From positions 1 to 62,605 of the forward strand of contig NZ_JACADJ010000018.1 in NCBI RefSeq assembly GCF_013389365.1: a stretch of DNA of 62,605 bases, read 5' to 3'. Positions 27,626 through 35,722 of the stretch are shown one piece after another. A model generated the notes under the pieces. The model was given only the letters and a program-made list of their open reading frames with translations, was not told where the DNA came from and did not search any database. Both the position numbers and the translations under genes were made by a program. This stretch comes from Desulfobacter latus (lineage in GTDB: Bacteria > Desulfobacterota > Desulfobacteria > Desulfobacterales > Desulfobacteraceae). Position 1 is the stretch's first letter. The number at the start of each line of letters is the position of its first letter.

Positions 27626-29518
27626 ATGAAAAAGCATGCCATCCTCGTTGGAATTAATAACTATTCTGAAGCATCCGGGTTTTCACCCTTAAAGTTTGCG
27701 GAAAAAGATGCAACGGACCTTGCCAGGGTTCTTGAGACACGCTGCGGATTTACCACTGAGGTTATAGTGGGAACACAAGCCGTATATAGCCGGATCATGA
27801 CCGTTTTGCAACAAAGCGGGGCCGGTGATGTTCTTTTCTGGTTTTTTGCGGGCCACGGGAAACAGGTGGGCGGCAAGTACCGGCTGTTTCCCTTTGACAG
27901 CGCGGCCAGCGGCTACGGATCAATCCTGTTTGAAGATATCACCGGCTTTTGCCAGAAAGAGTGCAATTATCAAAAGGTTGTTGCAGCCGTTGATGCCTGC
28001 AGAAACGTATCCGGTGCCCGGGGCGGACCGGTGTTTGAGGGGCTGAGTACCCGGGATGTGGACCTGACATTGTCAACCGGGACTACCCTTGAGGTGATTT
28101 ACGGGTGTACCGAAGGGGAACAGTGCTGGGAAGATAAGAGCCTGAATCACGGTGTTTTTACCTACGCAATGCTGGATATTCTGGAAAATTATGCCGGCGA
28201 GCTTGATACCACCTTATTGTCCCACAAGGTCAATGATGCCATGAGAGATGTGCATGGCAAACTCGGCCTGGGTGTCCAGCAGCGTGTGCGCAGATATTAT
28301 GAACCCTCCGAGCGAAACCGTATTGTTTTACTTGGGCCTGAAATATCAGACGTACCTTCCGCCCCGCCGGAACAAGATACCCCGGTTTATCAGTTGACCT
28401 ATGTTACCTGCCCTTGTTGCGGTGCCAATAATCAGAAGGATAAGACCTTTTTATGCAGGGAGTGCGGTACTGATAATCTGTGTAAAAATCATCAGGATCC
28501 TGAACTGTATATTTGCAGGGCGTGTAAGGAAAAGAGAGAACGCAAGGCGGCAGAAGAACTTGCCCGCAAAGCAAAGGCGGAAAATACAGGCAATCAAGCG
28601 CAGCCCGATGGGGGGAGAGTGCGTCCCCCCAAAAAAGGACAGCATAATTTTTTAAAATTACTGTTTGTATTGGGTGTTATTGCAGTGGTGATTGGTGCAG
28701 GAACCGTTCTTTATTCCAATCACTTTGAGAAAAATGAAAATGAGCTTAGGGCGCAACAGGAACCAGAGGGACAAACGCAGGATGAGGCGGAGCGCCTTGC
28801 CCGGGAAGGGGTATTCGGCAAAGAGTGGAAAGACCCCAAAACGGGTATGGCGTTTGTATGGGTGCCTGGGGGGACTTTTGATATGGGTGATACCTTTGGG
28901 GATGGATACAAGGATGAAAAACCCGTACACAAGGTAACGGTGGACGGGTTCTATATGGGGAAATATGAAGTTACCCAGGAGGAGTGGGTTAAGGTGATGA
29001 AAAGCAATCCGTCAGATTTTAAGAAAGGAGACCGGTATCCGGTGGAGAATGTAAGCTGGGATATGATCATAAAGCAGTTTATACCGGAGTTGAATAAAAT
29101 ATCGGATCAGACCTACCGCCTTCCCACAGAGGCGGAGTGGGAATACGCCGCCCGCAGCGGCGGGAAAAAAGAGAAATATGCCGGGGAAGATGATGTGGAT
29201 GCCCTGGCCTGGTATGATGATAATAGTAATGGCTCAACCCATGAAGTCGGTACAAAGGCCCCTAACGGCCTAAACCTGTATGATATGAGCGGGAATGTGT
29301 GGGAATGGTGTGAAGATGATTGGCACAATAATTACGATGGGGCACCCGATGACGGTACGGCTTGGATGGATTCTCCCAGAGGCGCTGACCGTGTGGTTCG
29401 CGGTGGCGGCTGGTACGTTTCTGCCGGGCTCGTGCGCTCGGCTAGCCGCCGCAGGGGCGCGCCGGACGTCCGCGGCAACGTCCTTGGCTTTCGCCTTGTC
29501 TTCCAGGCCGTCAAGTAA
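27626..29518 (+). CDS. Caspase-like protease with zinc ribbon, TM helix and DGR-diversified FGE domain
   Basis: 630 residues. The peptidase C14 domain (about 1-235) has the catalytic His in WFFAGHGKQVGG and Cys in VDACRNVSG. A zinc ribbon with paired Cys (CPCCG, CRECG, CRAC) spans about 262-305, and one TM helix FLKLLFVLGVIAVVIGAG lies near 343-362. The FGE-sulfatase (C-type-lectin-like) domain runs from about 395 to the end, with GMAFVWVPGGTFDMG and YRLPTEAEWEYAAR. The last 44 codons are variable repeat VR1. The layout suggests an inner-membrane protein with protease and lectin domains on opposite faces. Likely a conflict or self/non-self sensor. Confidence 0.88.
   Translation: MKKHAILVGINNYSEASGFSPLKFAEKDATDLARVLETRCGFTTEVIVGTQAVYSRIMTVLQQSGAGDVLFWFFAGHGKQVGGKYRLFPFDSAASGYGSILFEDITGFCQKECNYQKVVAAVDACRNVSGARGGPVFEGLSTRDVDLTLSTGTTLEVIYGCTEGEQCWEDKSLNHGVFTYAMLDILENYAGELDTTLLSHKVNDAMRDVHGKLGLGVQQRVRRYYEPSERNRIVLLGPEISDVPSAPPEQDTPVYQLTYVTCPCCGANNQKDKTFLCRECGTDNLCKNHQDPELYICRACKEKRERKAAEELARKAKAENTGNQAQPDGGRVRPPKKGQHNFLKLLFVLGVIAVVIGAGTVLYSNHFEKNENELRAQQEPEGQTQDEAERLAREGVFGKEWKDPKTGMAFVWVPGGTFDMGDTFGDGYKDEKPVHKVTVDGFYMGKYEVTQEEWVKVMKSNPSDFKKGDRYPVENVSWDMIIKQFIPELNKISDQTYRLPTEAEWEYAARSGGKKEKYAGEDDVDALAWYDDNSNGSTHEVGTKAPNGLNLYDMSGNVWEWCEDDWHNNYDGAPDDGTAWMDSPRGADRVVRGGGWYVSAGLVRSASRRRGAPDVRGNVLGFRLVFQAVK
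29380..29506 (+). repeat. DGR variable repeat VR1
   Basis: 127 bases aligned without gaps to the template at 34965-35091. I count 21 differences, and every one is at a template A. The changed codons are mainly template AAC (Asn), giving Tyr, Leu, Ser, Arg, Gly and Val. The last 24 bases before TTCCAG are identical to the template. Confidence 0.93.
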
Positions 29519-29541
29519 GGCAGTACCGGTCCGGGTCGGGT

Positions 29542-29618
29542 CGCCGGCCGGTGCAGAAAGCCGATAGGCCCGGAAGGCGGAGCCCGGGACTACGGATTTT
29601 TTTTTGCATCGGCCGGCG
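29542..29618 (+). promoter_or_regulatory. Hairpin downstream of VR1 (DGR target-recognition type)
   Basis: CGCCGGCCGGTGCA and TGCATCGGCCGGCG form a 14-bp stem with one G-T pair, 23 bases after the stop codon. The stem loop holds a further GC-rich pairing. Equivalent hairpins follow VR2, VR3 and VR4. In studied DGRs a hairpin or cruciform just after VR is needed for efficient retrohoming. Confidence 0.75.
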
Positions 29619-29645
29619 GCAAAAAATAGCCGGGTGGCCAGGTAG

Positions 29646-29673
29646 GGTGGGCAAAAGCGCAGCGTTGCCCACC
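29646..29673. repeat. Small REP-like hairpin
   Basis: GGTGGGCAA and TTGCCCACC enclose AAGCGCAGCG. This short palindrome type is widespread in proteobacterial intergenic DNA. It follows the VR1 hairpin and precedes array module 3. Confidence 0.55.
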
Positions 29674-29723
29674 ATTATAATAAATTTGGTAAAGATTATT
29701 TTAATATCCGGTAATCTTTATTC

Positions 29724-29954
29724 CGTACTCGTACTCGTGCTCGTGAACGTAGTTAAGAATTATTATTTGGGAGCTTGGTCATAAGATCGGCCACAACGTA
29801 GGTTGGGTTGAACGAAGTGAAACCCAACAACTTATCGGTGTTGGGTTTCGTTCCTCAACCCAACCTACCGGAAACTCGTATGGCCTAAAATATGACCAAG
29901 GCCTTATTTCGTTTACGTTCACGTTCACGTTAACGAGTACGGGCACGAGTACGG
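29724..29954. repeat. Hexamer-array module 3, interrupted by a MITE
   Basis: Five CGTNNN units (29724-29753) and seven inverse units (29911-29952) flank a core that has been invaded by the MITE-like element at 29774-29900. Little of the core remains (about 20 bases), so its relation to the four-helix gene cannot be judged. Confidence 0.75.
29774..29900 (-). mobile_element. MITE-like palindromic element, copy 2
   Basis: Bounded by CTTGGTCATA / TATGACCAAG, in inverse orientation to copy 1, with the same GTAGGTTGGGTTG core. It sits inside hexamer-array module 3. Confidence 0.8.
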
Positions 29955-30015
29955 AACGGGCAAGAATGAAAAGCATTGGAAATTACTGTAAATGGCGTGA
30001 TCAGGTAAAAATATC

Positions 30016-31938
30016 ATGAAAAAATACGCATTTCTAGCCGGGGTAGAGGAATATAACTCTTCTGATATTGCATCACTGAAGTATGCTGTGCGTGATGTTA
30101 AAAAAGTGGGCGCTGTCCTTGAGCAGCGCTGCGGGTTTCAGCCTCCGGAAATATTGGAAAATCCAACGGTCTCTGATTTATTTAACGGCCTTGATGATAT
30201 GGTGAAACGGGTCAGGCATGATGATATTTTTTTCTTCCTGTTCACCGGGCACGGCCAGGAACTCAAGGATGATGCCAGGGAGGAGCGGGGATATCTTCTG
30301 ATGAGAGATGCGGTAGCCGACCCGGAAGTGACCATAGGGAAATATGCGCTCCATGACTTGAAAAAACAATTACAGAGAATTGACTGCCGTCAACGCCTTC
30401 TGTTCTTTGATTGCTGCAGGAATTATCCGGAACTGGAAAATGATGGTCTCAGCGCCAGGGGTGTTGCAGGCAATATCATGGGATCCATTTTCAGCCGGGA
30501 CATTGATTTTGCCGGCACCAGCCAGGACGCCCAAGGCCAGGTGACCATCCTGCTCAAAGCGTGCAAAGCCGGACAACGGGCCTATGAATGGCATAAGGAA
30601 AAGCATGGGGTATTCAGCTACTACCTGAAAAAAGGCCTGCTGGAATCTGCCTGGAAAAGCAATGCGCTAAGAGCAACGGAGCTGTGCCGGTATGTTGAAC
30701 GGGAAGTCGGGCTCTGGAGCAAGGGGAAAGCAGTGGTCCAGATACCGGATTTCGTACAGCTGGAAAGTGCCCAGGATATTATTCTGGCCCGGGATGAAGT
30801 CAAGCCTGAACAGGACCTTGTGCCCTGTGCCATTTGTGGAAGGTATAAAGAAGTGGGGGACACGTTTCGGTGCCCGGCCTGCAACACGGACCACATCTGC
30901 CTTGACTGCAGGGGAAAAGATACCCGGATCTGTACCCGTTGTGTGGAAAAAGCGGAAAAAAGAAAACCTTGGGCAAAAAAAATAAGGGCAGGCATGGTTG
31001 CGGTGGTTGTATTGCTTGTTGTTGCAGGGGGCTATCAGGGAATCACCCAATTCCAAGGCTATCTGACATTCCCGGAACCAACAAAATCCAGACAGAAACA
31101 ATCTGAATCTTTGCCGGCACATAAACAGCCGCCTGTTAATGAAGCTCCCCTGCCTGAACCAGTATCCTCGAAGCCTGCAACCCTTGCTTCAATGACTTTT
31201 GAGCCAGGGACCTGCCCTGAAGATGCGTCCATATATTTTGCTGATCTGTACAAGCAGCTTTCCAGTGGCGCGCTTGAACACAAAAAAGGTGATATGGCGC
31301 AATTCTTTACCCGCTATAACAGGGTTTGCGGGCCAAATAATATCCATTTTAAGGACATTCGGGCAGCCGGCCGGTCAGTCCCGCAATCCTGGTATCTGCC
31401 GGAGGAAAAAAACGGGGGACTCTTTGTAGATGCATCTTCCGGCGACGTACTTGCCACGGGGAATGAAATGGCCAAGAAACTGGTATCGATGCTTTCCACA
31501 CAGGATGAAAACATCTGTGGATTTCAACCGGATCAACTTTTCAGCCTGCTCCAAACCATACATTTAAGAGGAGGTATTGCCCTTTCCCCGTCTTTCTGGG
31601 AAAGGGCGGCCCTATGGTATAACAATTCCTGCGGCAATAAGGTGGTTTGGCTGGAAGGGGTGGATATTGATTATTCCGGCACGGCACAAGATGTTTTTTA
31701 CTACGCTGATCCTGGAGACAATGGCATTTTTGTTGATATAAACGGAAACCAGGTGTCAACCGGAAAAAAGTTTACTCAAGGTCTTTCTGATGCCATAGAC
31801 AAAGGAACCATCTGTTCAAGCAATGAGGATTCGTTGCTTACATTAATTTATTTTATGGATCAAACAAAAAAAATCCAAATCTCCGAAGATTTCTATGGGA
31901 CGCTTGCAGCACATTATAAGAAAAAATGTAAGAACTAA
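30016..31938 (+). CDS. Caspase-like protease with zinc ribbon, TM helix and an unrecognised C-terminal domain
   Basis: 640 residues. C14 domain (about 1-250) with His in FLFTGHGQEL and Cys in LFFDCCRNYPE; zinc ribbon (about 270-315, CAICG, CPACN, CLDC, CTRC); one TM helix near 330-348 (GMVAVVVLLVVAGGYQGI). A Pro-rich linker leads to a domain of about 240 residues containing WYLPEEKNGGLFVDASSGDV and WERAALWYNNSCGN that I do not recognise. It lacks the FGE domain and any variable repeat, so it is the non-diversified member of the caspase group. The RBS is weak. Confidence 0.8.
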   Translation: MKKYAFLAGVEEYNSSDIASLKYAVRDVKKVGAVLEQRCGFQPPEILENPTVSDLFNGLDDMVKRVRHDDIFFFLFTGHGQELKDDAREERGYLLMRDAVADPEVTIGKYALHDLKKQLQRIDCRQRLLFFDCCRNYPELENDGLSARGVAGNIMGSIFSRDIDFAGTSQDAQGQVTILLKACKAGQRAYEWHKEKHGVFSYYLKKGLLESAWKSNALRATELCRYVEREVGLWSKGKAVVQIPDFVQLESAQDIILARDEVKPEQDLVPCAICGRYKEVGDTFRCPACNTDHICLDCRGKDTRICTRCVEKAEKRKPWAKKIRAGMVAVVVLLVVAGGYQGITQFQGYLTFPEPTKSRQKQSESLPAHKQPPVNEAPLPEPVSSKPATLASMTFEPGTCPEDASIYFADLYKQLSSGALEHKKGDMAQFFTRYNRVCGPNNIHFKDIRAAGRSVPQSWYLPEEKNGGLFVDASSGDVLATGNEMAKKLVSMLSTQDENICGFQPDQLFSLLQTIHLRGGIALSPSFWERAALWYNNSCGNKVVWLEGVDIDYSGTAQDVFYYADPGDNGIFVDINGNQVSTGKKFTQGLSDAIDKGTICSSNEDSLLTLIYFMDQTKKIQISEDFYGTLAAHYKKKCKN

Positions 31939-31968
31939 ACAACCATCAGCTAAAATGGGTGGTTGTTT
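31937..31968 (+). terminator. Hairpin after the caspase gene
   Basis: AAACAACCA and TGGTTGTTT form a 9-bp stem with a 14-base loop right at the stop codon. The T-run is short, so this is a weak terminator candidate. Confidence 0.5.
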
Positions 31969-31972
31969 AGTT

Positions 31973-32035
31973 CGTGCTCGTACTCGTTAACGTTAACGTG
32001 AACGTTCACGTGAACGTTAACGAGTACGGTCACGG
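31973..32035. repeat. Hexamer array 4 (fused left and right arrays, no core)
   Basis: Ten units: CGTGCT, CGTACT, CGTTAA twice, CGTGAA, CGTTCA, CGTGAA, CGTTAA, CGAGTA, CGGTCA. The series is palindromic around its middle, as if the left and right arrays of a module had joined after loss of the core. Confidence 0.75.
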
Positions 32036-32120
32036 CCATGAGTAGAAAAAAAGCAATGCCGCCAGCGCCCCCCAGGCTTAATTACTTCGGACACGTTTTT
32101 TACCAACAAGGAGAATCACG

Positions 32121-33260
32121 TTGCAAAAATACAAAAAGCATACAAAGCGGTTTTGGGCAAGTGTTGTTTATATCTGTATCTTATTACTCGCAATGCCGGC
32201 CCTGTATGCCCTGGGCGAACAGCTCAGACTAAGCCTGCCGCCTGCGGAACCCATAGTGCAGCCTGACAACCTGAAGCTGGCAAGTCTTACCGTGGTTCCT
32301 GTTCCAACAAATGCCACAATACGCAATTTATCTATAGAACCAGCCTATCGTGCCGGGATGCCCCTTGCTCCGGGAGATTATGTCATTGAGGTCTCAGCGC
32401 CTGGTTATAAGACCCGCAGGAAAACCATAGCCTTGAAGCGCGGTGATAATCTGCGGGTGCAGATACGGTTAACGCCGATCACTACATATACTGATAAGGT
32501 TGTCGATAATAAACAGAAAAAAAAGAGATCTGATGCAAAACACTTAGTCCGGGAAGGGGTATTCGGCAAAGCGTGGAAAGACCCCAAAACGGGTATGGCG
32601 TTTGTATGGGTGCCTGGAGGGACTTTTGATATGGGTGATACCTTTGGGGATGGATACAAAGATGAAAAACCCGTACACAAGGTAACGGTGGACGGGTTCT
32701 ATATGGGGAAATATGAAGTTACCCAGGAGGAGTGGGTTAAGGTGATGAAAAGCAATCCGTCAGGTTTTAAGAAAGGAGACCGGTATCCGGTGGAGAATGT
32801 AAGCTGGGATATGATCATAAAGCAGTTTATACCGGAGTTGAATAAAATATCGGATCAGACCTACCGCCTTCCCACAGAGGCGGAATGGGAATACGCCGCC
32901 CGCAGCGGCGGGAAAAAAGAGAAATATGCCGGGGGAGATGATGTGGATGCCCTGGCCTGGTATGATGATAATAGTAATGGCTCAACCCATGAAGTCGGTA
33001 CAAAGGCCCCTAACGGTCTGGGCCTGTATAATATGAGCGGGAATGTGTGGGAATGGTGTGAAGATGATTGGTACAATAATTACGATGGGGCACCCGATGA
33101 CGGTACGGCTTGGATGGATTCTCCCCGAGGCGCTGGCCGTGTGGTTCGCGGTGGCAGCTGGGACCATTCTGCCAGGGGCGTGCGCTCGGCTAGCCGCTCC
33201 GGGCCCGGCCGCCGCCGCAGCAACCTTGGCTTTCGCCTTGTCTTCCAGGCCGTCAAGTAA
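32121..33260 (+). CDS. Signal-anchored PEGA domain plus DGR-diversified FGE domain
   Basis: 379 residues from TTG 32121 (AAGGAG 6 bases before). A signal anchor (about 10-32, VVYICILLLAMPALYALG) is followed by a PEGA-type beta domain (about 53-115, YVIEVSAPGYKTRRKTIAL) and the FGE-sulfatase domain (about 140-379), nearly identical to that of the caspase at 27626. Its last codons are VR2. It has no caspase domain, so it may be a surface sensor acting with the soluble caspases. It is the nearest target to the DGR RT and accessory gene. Confidence 0.85.
   Translation: MQKYKKHTKRFWASVVYICILLLAMPALYALGEQLRLSLPPAEPIVQPDNLKLASLTVVPVPTNATIRNLSIEPAYRAGMPLAPGDYVIEVSAPGYKTRRKTIALKRGDNLRVQIRLTPITTYTDKVVDNKQKKKRSDAKHLVREGVFGKAWKDPKTGMAFVWVPGGTFDMGDTFGDGYKDEKPVHKVTVDGFYMGKYEVTQEEWVKVMKSNPSGFKKGDRYPVENVSWDMIIKQFIPELNKISDQTYRLPTEAEWEYAARSGGKKEKYAGGDDVDALAWYDDNSNGSTHEVGTKAPNGLGLYNMSGNVWEWCEDDWYNNYDGAPDDGTAWMDSPRGAGRVVRGGSWDHSARGVRSASRSGPGRRRSNLGFRLVFQAVK
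33128..33248 (+). repeat. DGR variable repeat VR2
   Basis: 121 bases, 6 shorter than the template. With one in-frame 6-base gap (template ACGCCA), I count 18 differences, all at template A positions. The 3' block before TTCCAG matches the template. Confidence 0.9.
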
Positions 33261-33282
33261 GGCAGTACCGGTCCGGGTCGGG

Positions 33283-33357
33283 CCGCCGGCCGGTGCAGAA
33301 AGCCGATAGGCCCGGAAGGCGGAGCCCGGGACTACGGATTTTTGCATCGGCCGGCGG
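33283..33357 (+). promoter_or_regulatory. Hairpin downstream of VR2
   Basis: CCGCCGGCCGGTGCA and TGCATCGGCCGGCGG pair over 15 bp (one G-T), 22 bases after the stop. It is almost identical to the VR4 hairpin, and both are followed by GGTGAAAATTTATACGG. Confidence 0.75.
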
Positions 33358-33386
33358 CGGTGAAAATTTATACGGTGTTATACCCG

Positions 33387-33439
33387 GGAGCGCAGGCGTC
33401 CCGCCTGCATCTTTATTGCAGGCGGGACGCCTGCGCTCC
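33387..33439. repeat. Perfect 23-bp hairpin (REP-like)
   Basis: The arms run 33387-33409 and 33417-33439 and are exactly complementary (start GGAGCGCAGGCGTCCC), with a 7-base loop. The sequence type (GCGCAGGCGTCCCGCCTGC) is a common interspersed palindrome. Confidence 0.8.
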
Positions 33440-33493
33440 TAAGTTAAGTTATTTCGGACTCATTTATAAACAGTGAAAACAGAGACATGATCA

Positions 33494-33937
33494 ATGCAAA
33501 TTAAAGTTTATACCATACCGCTTTCAAATAACGATTCGGCAATTGCCGAATGCAACGCCTTTCTTAGATCCGTGAGAGTCTTGGCTTTGCATCGGGAGTT
33601 TGTCAATACTGGGCCACATTCGTTCTGGTCAGTGTTTGTTGAATATCTTGATGATAATGCACCAGCAAACAAGAAAAATAAAAAAGCCGTTGATTACAAA
33701 GAAGTGCTATCTGAATCTGATTTTGAGATATTTTCCCGGCTGAGGGTAAAAAGAAAGGAGTTGGCTGAACGCGAAGGTGTACCGATTTATCTGGTCTTTA
33801 CCAATGAACAGCTGGCAGGTATCGTAACAAAACAGATCAAGACCATAAAAGAACTTGAAAATCTCGATGGTGTCGGTAAAAACAAAGCGGATAAATGGGG
33901 TGAAATATTGGATATTGTATCCACGGAAGACAAATGA
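33494..33937 (+). CDS. HRDC-domain DGR accessory protein
   Basis: 147 residues. The N-terminal half is a small beta/alpha part; the C-terminal half (about 65-140) is an HRDC domain: FSRLRVKRKELAEREGVPIY, VFTNEQLAGI, LENLDGVGKNKADKWGEIL. HRDC proteins replace Avd in a subset of DGRs and probably bind nucleic acid. The position between target VR2 and the RT supports this role. The start ATG has no strong RBS. A hexamer array separates it from the RT. Confidence 0.8.
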   Translation: MQIKVYTIPLSNNDSAIAECNAFLRSVRVLALHREFVNTGPHSFWSVFVEYLDDNAPANKKNKKAVDYKEVLSESDFEIFSRLRVKRKELAEREGVPIYLVFTNEQLAGIVTKQIKTIKELENLDGVGKNKADKWGEILDIVSTEDK

Positions 33938-33968
33938 AACGCATTGGGAATCGAATGGTCTTTCATTC

Positions 33969-34012
33969 CGTGCTCGTTAACGAGTACGAGTACGAGTACG
34001 AGTACGAGTACG
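33969..34012. repeat. Hexamer array 5 between accessory gene and RT
   Basis: CGTGCT, CGTTAA, then five CGAGTA units in phase. No core and no long opposite array is present. Confidence 0.7.
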
Positions 34013-34040
34013 AAAAAACCAACAAGGCGGATAAATTGGG

Positions 34041-34763
34041 ATGAAACGCACAGGCAATCTAATTGTGAAAATCGCTGATCCTGACAATCTGCGCCTGGCA
34101 TTTTCCAGGGCCTGCCTGGGGAAACAGCAGCGCAGGGAAGTTATCCGGTTCAGGGAAAACTTACAATACAATTTGTTGCAACTCAGAGATGAGGTGTTAA
34201 GTGAAACGATTAATCTTGGTGAATACCGTTTTTTTTATGTTTACGAGCCTAAAAAGAGGCATATTTGTGCGCCGCCATTTCGAGACCGGGTTTTACACCA
34301 TGCAATCATGAATCTTGTTGAACCTGTGTTTGAGCGATACGCTATTTTTGATCATTGGATAAAAGAGAAAAAGCGCATCAAAGGGTATCTGCGCTATATG
34401 GATGATTTTTTAATTTTCGGCCATGATCGTGAAACCCTGAGGGCTGTTCGGGATGATGTGCAGGATTTTCTTGCTGAAAAACTGCATCTGAAACTTCACC
34501 AGAATCGTTTGCTGGCCCAATGCAGAACCGGTATTCCTTTTCTGGGCTATCGTGTTTTCCCGGATGGTTTAAGGCTGCTGGGTAAAAGCAAAAACAGGTT
34601 CAGCCGGAAATTGAAAAAATATGAGCAATTATATCATGAGGGCTTATGGGATATAGATACCCTTACAAGGCATGTAACCTCACTGGTCAGCTTTACGGAA
34701 CATGCTGACAGTGCGGGGTTTAGAAGGAGAGTATTGTGCAATATGCGATCATCAAGTTGTTAG
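34041..34763 (+). CDS. DGR reverse transcriptase, internally deleted
   Basis: 240 residues, against about 330-380 in DGR RTs. The N-terminal part is intact (MKRTGNLIVKIADPDNLRLA, REVIRFRENLQYNL, FYVYEPKKRHICAPPFRDRV, LHHAIMNLVEPVFERY). At about residue 103 the sequence jumps to the block that normally precedes motif 5 (KKRIKGYLRYMDDFLIFG; YMDD 119-122), and motifs 6-7 follow. The stretch with the first catalytic Asp and the GxPIGNLTSQ-type DGR motif is missing, without a frameshift. The protein is probably catalytically dead, so mutagenesis would need another RT in the genome. The alternative is an assembly deletion. Confidence 0.85.
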   Translation: MKRTGNLIVKIADPDNLRLAFSRACLGKQQRREVIRFRENLQYNLLQLRDEVLSETINLGEYRFFYVYEPKKRHICAPPFRDRVLHHAIMNLVEPVFERYAIFDHWIKEKKRIKGYLRYMDDFLIFGHDRETLRAVRDDVQDFLAEKLHLKLHQNRLLAQCRTGIPFLGYRVFPDGLRLLGKSKNRFSRKLKKYEQLYHEGLWDIDTLTRHVTSLVSFTEHADSAGFRRRVLCNMRSSSC

Positions 34764-34778
34764 TTAGGTGGTTCTTTC

Positions 34779-34939
34779 CGTGCCCGTGAACGTTAACGTC
34801 CTTGTGAACGTAAACGTATTTGTTAAAGCAGTTGATTTAATTTTGTGAGCATTGGGACTATTTTTATGATCTATCATTCTTCCGTGTACGTTCACGTTCA
34901 CGTTAACGTTAACGTTAACGTGAACGTGAACGTGCACGG
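34779..34939 (-). repeat. Hexamer-array module 6
   Basis: CGTNNN units at 34779-34826, a 57-base core, and nine inverse units at 34884-34937. Read on the minus strand the core has TAGATCATAAAAATAGTCCC AATGCTCACAAAATT, alignable with modules 7 and 8 and with the ends of the four-helix gene. The module separates RT from TR. Confidence 0.82.
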
Positions 34940-34964
34940 AAGAAGGGTCTGCCCGAAAAAGACA

Positions 34965-35091
34965 AGGCGCTGACCGTGTGATTCGCGGTGGCAGCTGGAA
35001 CAATTCTGCCAGGAACGTGCGCTCGGCTAACCGCAACAGGAACACGCCAGACAACCGCAACAACAACCTTGGCTTTCGCCTTGTCTTCCAG
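34965..35091 (+). repeat. DGR template repeat (TR)
   Basis: 127 bases similar to the 3' ends of four FGE genes. It is rich in AAC (Asn) codons: reading in the target frame gives [20 protein letters not shown] and then PDNRNNN. The A's of these codons are where VR1, VR2 and VR4 differ. Homology starts abruptly at AGGCGCTGACC and ends at TTCCAG; after it TR and VRs diverge, which fits the IMH/IMH* polarity of DGRs. It lies 200 bases after the RT stop on the same strand. Confidence 0.93.
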
Positions 35092-35205
35092 TACGCCTGG
35101 TCCAAAGGAACCTGCCGGCCAGGGTATGATCCTGCCTTTATGAAGTTGGAAGTTAAAGGCAAAACAGATCAATTTGCCGGTGTTGGTAATTGACTCGTGG
35201 ATGCG

Positions 35206-35271
35206 GGTGGTGAAGATTCCGGCAAATATTTTTAAAAGGAAGGCTGATGAAACAGCAAGGGCTGTTTATAT
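35206..35271 (+). pseudogene. Caspase leader and first codons, fragment 1
   Basis: GGTGAAGATTCCGGCAAATA, an AAGGAAGG RBS and ATG 35247 with MKQQGLFI repeat the leader and start of the C14 genes at 36944 and 40169. The match then ends and the frame runs into array module 7. It is a broken copy. Confidence 0.75.
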
Positions 35272-35308
35272 GCTTAGATGCCTACATGGTTCAAAGCCCC
35301 GTTTTATC

Positions 35309-35479
35309 CGTACTCGTCCTCGTGAACGTGAACGTACTCGTACACGTAAATATAAACGAAGTAATAATTTATAATGTTAGATCATGAACGCAGTCTCAAT
35401 GGTTACAAAATTATGTTAACTGCGTTAACGAATACGTTTTCGTTCACGAGTACGTTCACGTTAACGAGCACGAGGACGG
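35309..35479 (+). repeat. Hexamer-array module 7
   Basis: CGTNNN units (35309-35358), a core with ATGTTAGATCATGAA (35373-35387) and CTCAATGGTTACAAAATTAT, and NNNACG-phase units (35424-35477). The core's first part equals the start of the four-helix gene (MLDHE) and its last part equals that gene's 3' end, so about 250 bases of coding sequence seem deleted. Confidence 0.85.
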
Positions 35480-35534
35480 ATACCACCACGCAAGGGCGGT
35501 GAAGATTGCGGCAATATTTTTAAAAGGAAGGACA

Positions 35535-35609
35535 ATGAAACAACAAGGATTATTCATAGGTGTAAATGAATACGAAAAAGATTCCGGGCTGGGTTCCCTT
35601 TCGACTTAA
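35535..35609 (+). pseudogene. Caspase N-terminus, fragment 2 (24 residues)
   Basis: ATG 35535 with RBS AAGGAAGG encodes MKQQGLFIGVNEYEKDSGLG SL, then stops at 35607-35609. Bases 35535-35600 repeat 36944-37009 with one difference. The leader (from about 35481) is the same as that of the gene at 40169. The ATPase gene at 35723 lies between the two direct repeats, so it appears to have been inserted into this caspase gene together with a 66-base duplication. Confidence 0.82.
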
Positions 35610-35722
35610 AACGCATCTTTTACGGTCGACAAGAACGCTGTGAGTTTTTTTGTTGATTATATCAAACAAAAAATATATTTATTTTAATTATATTGATTAT
35701 AATAAACAAAAGGTGGATTGCC

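Noticed and set aside
29646-29673. Hairpin considered as the DGR target signal
   Set aside because: It occurs only after VR1; the hairpin at 29542-29618 is the one matched at the other VRs.
34978-35193. A short protein gene read through the template repeat
   Set aside because: The frame only mirrors the FGE C-terminus because TR is a copy of that region; it has no start signal and TR acts as an RNA template.
23711-35479. Hexamer arrays as CRISPR arrays
   Set aside because: Units are 6 bases with no spacers of constant length and no cas genes nearby; the repeats are degenerate microsatellite-like runs.
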